Source of the DNA: CACPJA01 sp964629335
Lineage (GTDB): Bacteria > Pseudomonadota > Gammaproteobacteria > Steroidobacterales > UBA11654
Length of the DNA: 17,568 nt
Assembly (NCBI GenBank): GCA_964629335.1
Contig: CAZVRH010000027.1
Span: 1-17,568 of the forward strand
Direction of reading: 5' to 3'
The notes under the pieces were generated by a model that saw only the letters and a list, made by a program, of their open reading frames with translations, had not been told where the DNA came from and ran no database searches. Shown one piece after another: positions 13,988 to 17,568 of this stretch. Each line of letters starts with the position of its first letter. Position 1 is the stretch's first letter. The position numbers and the translations under genes were made by a program.

Positions 13988-15268
13988 ATGAAAATAGAAA
14001 CTCAAGCAATACACTCAGGCTATTCGCCTGATCCTACGACGAAATCCGTAGCTACTCCCATTTATCAAACATCATCGTATGCATTTGATAATGCTCAACA
14101 TGGAGCCGATCTGTTCTCTCTTCAAGCGGAGGGGAATATTTATACAAGGATAATGAATCCAACCAATGCTATTTTGGAGGAGCGCCTAGCTGAGATGGAG
14201 GGTGGGATCGCCGCATTAGCAGTTAGTTCTGGAATGGCTGCCATCACTTATACAATACAATCTTTAACAAGAGCTGGACAAAATATAGTGTCTGTAAGCG
14301 AACTGTACGGAGGAACAATAGATTATTTCACTAATACGCTTACCAATCAGGGAATTGAAATAAGGTTTGCTAAGGGCCATGATTTAGAAGGCTTATCTAA
14401 ACTGATAGATGAAAATACAACACTTGTTTTTTGCGAATCCATTGGTAATCCTTTGGGTAATATTTGCGATATAGAAAAATTGTCCCAAGCTGCCCACGAT
14501 CGAGGCGTGCCATTGGTTGTTGATAACACGGTTGCCACTCCGTACCTCTTCAGACCGATTGAATATGGAGCTGATATAGTCATACACTCGCTAACAAAAT
14601 ATATTAGCGGGCATGGAACGACCATTGGAGGCGCTATAGTAGATGCAGGCAACTTTGATTGGGCTAAAGAACCCGAAAGATTCCCTCTTTTAAATGAGCC
14701 TGACGGTTCTTATCACGGCATGGTCTATGCAGAAGCTCTTGGAAATGCTGCTTTTATTGGAAGATGTCGTGTGGGTCCATTAAGAAATACTGGGGCAGCC
14801 CTTTCTCCATTCAATGCGTTCTTAATCTTACAAGGTATTCAAACACTATCTCTAAGAATGGAGAGGCATTGCGAAAATGCGATCCTTTTAGCCAGATACC
14901 TGGAAGATCATAAGAGTGTTAGCTGGGTCAATTATGCAGGATTAATTGAAAGCCCTTATTACGATCTAGCAAAAAAATATACCAATGGTAAACCGTCTGC
15001 GATCTTAAGCTTTGGTATCAAGGGAGGTAGAGAAGCAGGAATAAAATTTATTGATTCCTTAGAGTTAATAGTTCGTTTAGTCAATATTGGCGACACTAAA
15101 TCATTGGCGACACATCCAGCCTCAACCACTCATAGTCAGCTCGATGAGGACGAATATGAGAGTGCAGGAATTTCGGATGATATGGTCAGGATTTCTGTAG
15201 GGATTGAAAATATTGATGATATTATAGAGGATGTTAATCAAGCAATTTTGAAGTCACAGAAAATATAA
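13988..15268 (+). CDS. metY: O-acetylhomoserine sulfhydrylase (O-acetylhomoserine aminocarboxypropyltransferase)
   Basis: This 426-residue PLP enzyme of the Cys/Met metabolism family makes homocysteine from O-acetylhomoserine and sulfide. The N-terminus, MKIETQAIHSGYSPDPTTKS, is standard. TRIMNPTNAILEERLAEMEG, SSGMAAITY and DNTVATPYLFRP are family blocks, and the Schiff-base lysine is Lys204 in IHSLTKYISGHGTTIGG. The C-terminal LATHPASTTHSQL closes the active site. The 426-residue length and the 50-residue insertion around WAKEPERFPLLNEPDGSYHGM favour MetY over the shorter MetB/MetZ. GGAGA 7 bases upstream supports ATG 13988; an ATG at 13925 lies inside the terminator region and is rejected. 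Expression is controlled by the SAM-II riboswitch directly upstream. Its product would be the substrate of the split methionine synthase at 1-4889. Confidence 0.94.
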   Translation: MKIETQAIHSGYSPDPTTKSVATPIYQTSSYAFDNAQHGADLFSLQAEGNIYTRIMNPTNAILEERLAEMEGGIAALAVSSGMAAITYTIQSLTRAGQNIVSVSELYGGTIDYFTNTLTNQGIEIRFAKGHDLEGLSKLIDENTTLVFCESIGNPLGNICDIEKLSQAAHDRGVPLVVDNTVATPYLFRPIEYGADIVIHSLTKYISGHGTTIGGAIVDAGNFDWAKEPERFPLLNEPDGSYHGMVYAEALGNAAFIGRCRVGPLRNTGAALSPFNAFLILQGIQTLSLRMERHCENAILLARYLEDHKSVSWVNYAGLIESPYYDLAKKYTNGKPSAILSFGIKGGREAGIKFIDSLELIVRLVNIGDTKSLATHPASTTHSQLDEDEYESAGISDDMVRISVGIENIDDIIEDVNQAILKSQKI

Positions 15269-15306
15269 CATGGTGACTTTCAAAATGTGGCTGAAAAATA
15301 CTTTAC

Positions 15307-15360
15307 ATGAAAAAACTATTTCTTATATCAGCACTACTGTTCAGCTTCAATAGCTGGGCA
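15307..15360 (+). repeat. Signal-peptide coding cassette, copy 3
   Basis: The first 18 codons of the thioredoxin-like gene match the cupin gene start in 46 of 54 bases. Six of the eight differences are synonymous; only codon 5 (Ile to Phe, two bases) changes the residue. Confidence 0.7.
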
Positions 15361-15771
15361 CTGTCTGATTTTCAACCTTACGATGAAACAGCTGATGCAC
15401 ATAAGGATATTGCCAATGCTATAAAACAAGCTGAGGAATCTGAAAAATATGTCTTGCTCGAAATGGGTGGAAATTGGTGCCCAGATTGTAGAACACTTGG
15501 TGAATATTTTGCTCGAAAAGATATCAAAGCGTGGCTGGATCAGCGTTTTATCGTTGTTGCCGTGGATGTAGGCGAATGGAATAAAAATCTCGATATTGCT
15601 GAGCGCTATGGGAACCCGATTAGCGAAGGAATTCCTGCACTTGTTGTTTTAGATAAACATGAAAATGTTGTCTTTGCTACTCTCGCAGGCGAACTGGCCA
15701 CAGCAAGAAATCTTAGCGGTGAAGACTTAATTCAATGGTTGAAACTTAAGATTGAGCCTCTTTTGAATTAA
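15307..15771 (+). CDS. Exported thioredoxin-like protein (WCPDC)
   Basis: The 154-residue precursor has signal peptide MKKLFLISALLFSFNSWA and a thioredoxin-fold mature domain. The active-site motif is NWCPDC with Cys58 and Cys61, and Pro110 in EGIPAL is the cis-proline that closes the site. The WCPDC variant with YVLLEMGGNWCPDCRTL resembles thioredoxin_7/DUF953-like periplasmic proteins, probably a thiol reductase or isomerase in the periplasm. It lies 38 bases after metY without a visible promoter or terminator and without a clear Shine-Dalgarno sequence. Its stop shares an A with the SDR start (TAATG). No partner oxidoreductase such as DsbD is nearby. Redox role is expected; the client protein is unknown. 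Confidence 0.88.
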   Translation: MKKLFLISALLFSFNSWALSDFQPYDETADAHKDIANAIKQAEESEKYVLLEMGGNWCPDCRTLGEYFARKDIKAWLDQRFIVVAVDVGEWNKNLDIAERYGNPISEGIPALVVLDKHENVVFATLAGELATARNLSGEDLIQWLKLKIEPLLN

Positions 15772-16565
15772 TGGAACATATTAAAAACTTAAAAATAGTG
15801 ATCACTGCTGGTGCATCAGGTATCGGTGCTGAGATCGCTCAAACCCTTTCACATGCTGGAGCCAAAGTGATCATTTGCGATAAAGATCAAGCGGCTCTTG
15901 ATCGGTTCTCTAAAGAAAATCCTGAAGTAATTGCCTTCAAAGCGGATGTGTCCAATGAGGAAGCAGTCAAGTCTCTGTTTAATGAGGTCAAAAATTATTT
16001 CGGGGAAATAAATGCTCTCATCAACAACGCTGGTGTCGCTGGACCCTCAGCCAAACTCGAAGACACCAATTTTGATGATTGGACAGATACATTGAATGTC
16101 AATCTGAATGGAACATTTCTTTGCAGCAAATCAGCAATTCCTCTTTTGAGATCGGCAAGCGGAGGATCCATTATCAATATTGGTTCAACCTCATCGTTTA
16201 TGGGAACTCCCCTCCGCTCCTCTTACTCAGCTACAAAATGGGGGTTAATCGGTTTAACTAAAACATGGGCTATGGAATATGGAGCGGACAATATTCGCAT
16301 AAATACAATCTGCCCAAGTTCAGTGAATGGAGAGAGAATTGAGCAAGTCATAGAACGAGAAGCTAAGTATAGAAACACCACATCAGAGGAAATTAAAGCC
16401 GTCTATCTAAGTCAAACATCCTTGAAAACTTTTATTGACGCAGAAGAGATCGTGGGGATGATAGTCTATTTGCTCTCGCCGTTAGCAAAAAAAATCACAG
16501 GACAAATGCTTGTCATTGATGGTCATACAGAAAACCTATCAATGATTGAAATGGAAAGGGAATAA
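15771..16565 (+). CDS. Short-chain dehydrogenase/reductase (SDR)
   Basis: The 264-residue classical SDR has a cofactor motif TAGASGIG (12-19) with Ala in place of the usual first Gly of TGxxxGxG. NNAG lies at 85-88, with catalytic Ser139, Tyr152 and Lys156 (YSATK). Asp37 after the second strand (IICDKDQ) suggests NAD(H) rather than NADP(H). The C-terminal ITGQMLVIDGHTENL is typical. The loop INTICPSSVNGERIEQVIERE fits oxidoreductases acting on hydroxy-acids or cyclic alcohols, but the substrate cannot be named. Its ATG overlaps the thioredoxin-like stop by one base, and the quinone-reductase-like gene begins one base after its own stop, so the three are co-translated. It may form a two-step redox path with that neighbour. 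Confidence 0.9.
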   Translation: MEHIKNLKIVITAGASGIGAEIAQTLSHAGAKVIICDKDQAALDRFSKENPEVIAFKADVSNEEAVKSLFNEVKNYFGEINALINNAGVAGPSAKLEDTNFDDWTDTLNVNLNGTFLCSKSAIPLLRSASGGSIINIGSTSSFMGTPLRSSYSATKWGLIGLTKTWAMEYGADNIRINTICPSSVNGERIEQVIEREAKYRNTTSEEIKAVYLSQTSLKTFIDAEEIVGMIVYLLSPLAKKITGQMLVIDGHTENLSMIEMERE

Positions 16566-16566
16566 A

Positions 16567-17550
16567 GTGCAAGCAGCATGGTATGAAACAATTGGTTCAG
16601 CGGAAGACGTACTTCGTGTTGGAGAAGTAGAAAATCCTTCGCCCGATTCAGGGGATGTGTTGGTCCAAATGAAAACTTCGGGCATTAACCCGTCTGATGT
16701 TAAAACCAGAGCAGGCGCTCGAGGAGAATTACAATTTCCACAAATTATTCCACACTCAGACGGCGGTGGAACTATTGTCGAAGTTGGAGCAGGAGTGAGT
16801 GAAGATCGAATTGGTGAACGAGTATGGATTTGGAACGGAGCTTTCGGCAGGGCCCATGGAACTTGTGCAGAATTCATTGCCCTTCCCTCAAATCAAGCAA
16901 TTGCTATGCCTGAGAATACCTCTTTTGAAACCGCGGCGTGTTTAGGAATTCCAGCCGCAACTGCCTATTATGGAATTTTCTCAAATGGTCCAGTTAAAGA
17001 CCAAACCATATTAATTACAGGGGGCGCTGGAGCTGTGGGTCACCTTGGTATCCAACTTGCTAAATGGTCGGGAGCTGAAGTTATTTCTACAGTTAGCGGT
17101 GCAGATAAAGCAGCAGCAGCAAAGGCAGCAGGAGCTGATCTAGTGATTAACTATAAAACCGATGATGTTATTAAAACGATCGATGATTTTACAAAAGGTA
17201 ATGGGGTTGATCGAATACTTGAAGTTGAATTTGGTGGAAACCTTTCGGTGAGTCAAGAAGTGATTAAGAACAATGGTGTTATTGCTGCATACGGTTCAGT
17301 GGCTGAAGGCAATCCCCCTATTCCTTTCTATGATCTCATGTTTAAGGGTGTCACATTGAATACCTATCTCATTTATATCGTTCCTGAGACCGATCGAACT
17401 AAGATCAATGAAGGGATTACAGCTGCCCTCAATGACAATGCGCTCGCTCCTATTATTGCTGAGTCTTTTTCACTCTCAGACATTGTTAATGCCCATAAAA
17501 CGGTCGAAGCCGGTTCTGTTATAGGGAATGTGGTAATCGATATTGAGTAA
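16567..17550 (+). CDS. Zinc-independent MDR-family NADPH:quinone oxidoreductase-like protein
   Basis: This 327-residue medium-chain dehydrogenase/reductase belongs to the quinone reductase/zeta-crystallin branch. VQAAWYETIG, SGINPSDVKTRAG and PHSDGGGTIVEVG form the catalytic domain start. The Rossmann motif is ITGGAGAVGHLGIQLAKW (about 150-167), followed by AGADLVINYKTDDV and VDRILEVEFGG. The zinc-ligand pattern of alcohol dehydrogenases is missing. I choose the GTG at 16567: it gives the standard N-terminus, has AAAGGG 6 bases upstream and follows the SDR stop by one base. An ATG at 16546 would add seven residues overlapping the SDR. Likely NADPH-dependent reduction of a quinone or enone; substrate unknown. 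Confidence 0.88.
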   Translation: MQAAWYETIGSAEDVLRVGEVENPSPDSGDVLVQMKTSGINPSDVKTRAGARGELQFPQIIPHSDGGGTIVEVGAGVSEDRIGERVWIWNGAFGRAHGTCAEFIALPSNQAIAMPENTSFETAACLGIPAATAYYGIFSNGPVKDQTILITGGAGAVGHLGIQLAKWSGAEVISTVSGADKAAAAKAAGADLVINYKTDDVIKTIDDFTKGNGVDRILEVEFGGNLSVSQEVIKNNGVIAAYGSVAEGNPPIPFYDLMFKGVTLNTYLIYIVPETDRTKINEGITAALNDNALAPIIAESFSLSDIVNAHKTVEAGSVIGNVVIDIE

Positions 17551-17553
17551 ACA

Positions 17554-17568
17554 ATGAGAAACATTCAT
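17554..17568 (+). CDS. Possible start of the next gene, cut by the window edge
   Basis: An ATG lies 3 bases after the preceding stop and stays open for five codons (MRNIH) to the edge. The close spacing matches the operon style here, but five codons prove little. Confidence 0.25.

Noticed and set aside
1..17568. CRISPR arrays, insertion sequences, tRNA or rRNA genes
   Set aside because: No direct-repeat arrays, transposase motifs, terminal inverted repeats or tRNA-like cloverleaf sequences were seen in the short spacers.

Overview
The window reads as chromosomal DNA of an AT-rich (roughly 40% GC by eye, not computed), gene-dense, probably marine proteobacterium. Genes overlap or lie a few bases apart, and there are no insertion sequences, phage genes, tRNAs or rRNAs. 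Two features point to Alphaproteobacteria: a split, corrinoid-dependent methionine synthase operon with its usual DUF1638 and 'virulence factor' companions, and a SAM-II riboswitch. The signal peptides ending in FNSWA look more like low-GC marine Gammaproteobacteria. I leave the class open.

Region 1 (1-4889, +) is a one-carbon/methionine operon. It holds the 3' end of a homocysteine S-methyltransferase-like gene, a corrinoid carrier protein, a DUF1638 protein, a small 'virulence factor' family protein, a methyltetrahydrofolate:corrinoid methyltransferase and a ferredoxin-ASKHA corrinoid reactivase (RACo/RamA type). Together they carry the modules of MetH on separate chains, with ATP-dependent reactivation instead of the AdoMet domain. 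The three enzymes that must dock on the carrier all end in Lys/Arg-rich tails, while the carrier starts with a strongly acidic segment free of Lys and Arg.

Region 2 (4890-10179) has a Rieske mononuclear-iron oxygenase of the quaternary-amine type (+). It meets, tail to tail, a leftward operon of exported amidohydrolase, NhaC-type antiporter with an extra extracytoplasmic domain, and S-formylglutathione hydrolase. Oxidative N-demethylation would release formaldehyde, which the hydrolase pathway removes.

Region 3 (10180-13760) starts at a divergent promoter region and runs rightward as a tightly coupled five-gene operon: beta-propeller-like protein, DUF1330 protein, second exported amidohydrolase, secreted cupin and secreted MORN-repeat protein.

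Region 4 (13761-17568) opens with a SAM-II riboswitch whose aptamer, antiterminator and terminator can all be traced by eye. It controls metY (O-acetylhomoserine sulfhydrylase), the source of the homocysteine that region 1 would methylate. An exported thioredoxin-like protein, an SDR and a quinone-oxidoreductase-like protein follow. The cupin, MORN and thioredoxin-like genes share a nearly identical signal-peptide coding segment joined to unrelated mature domains.
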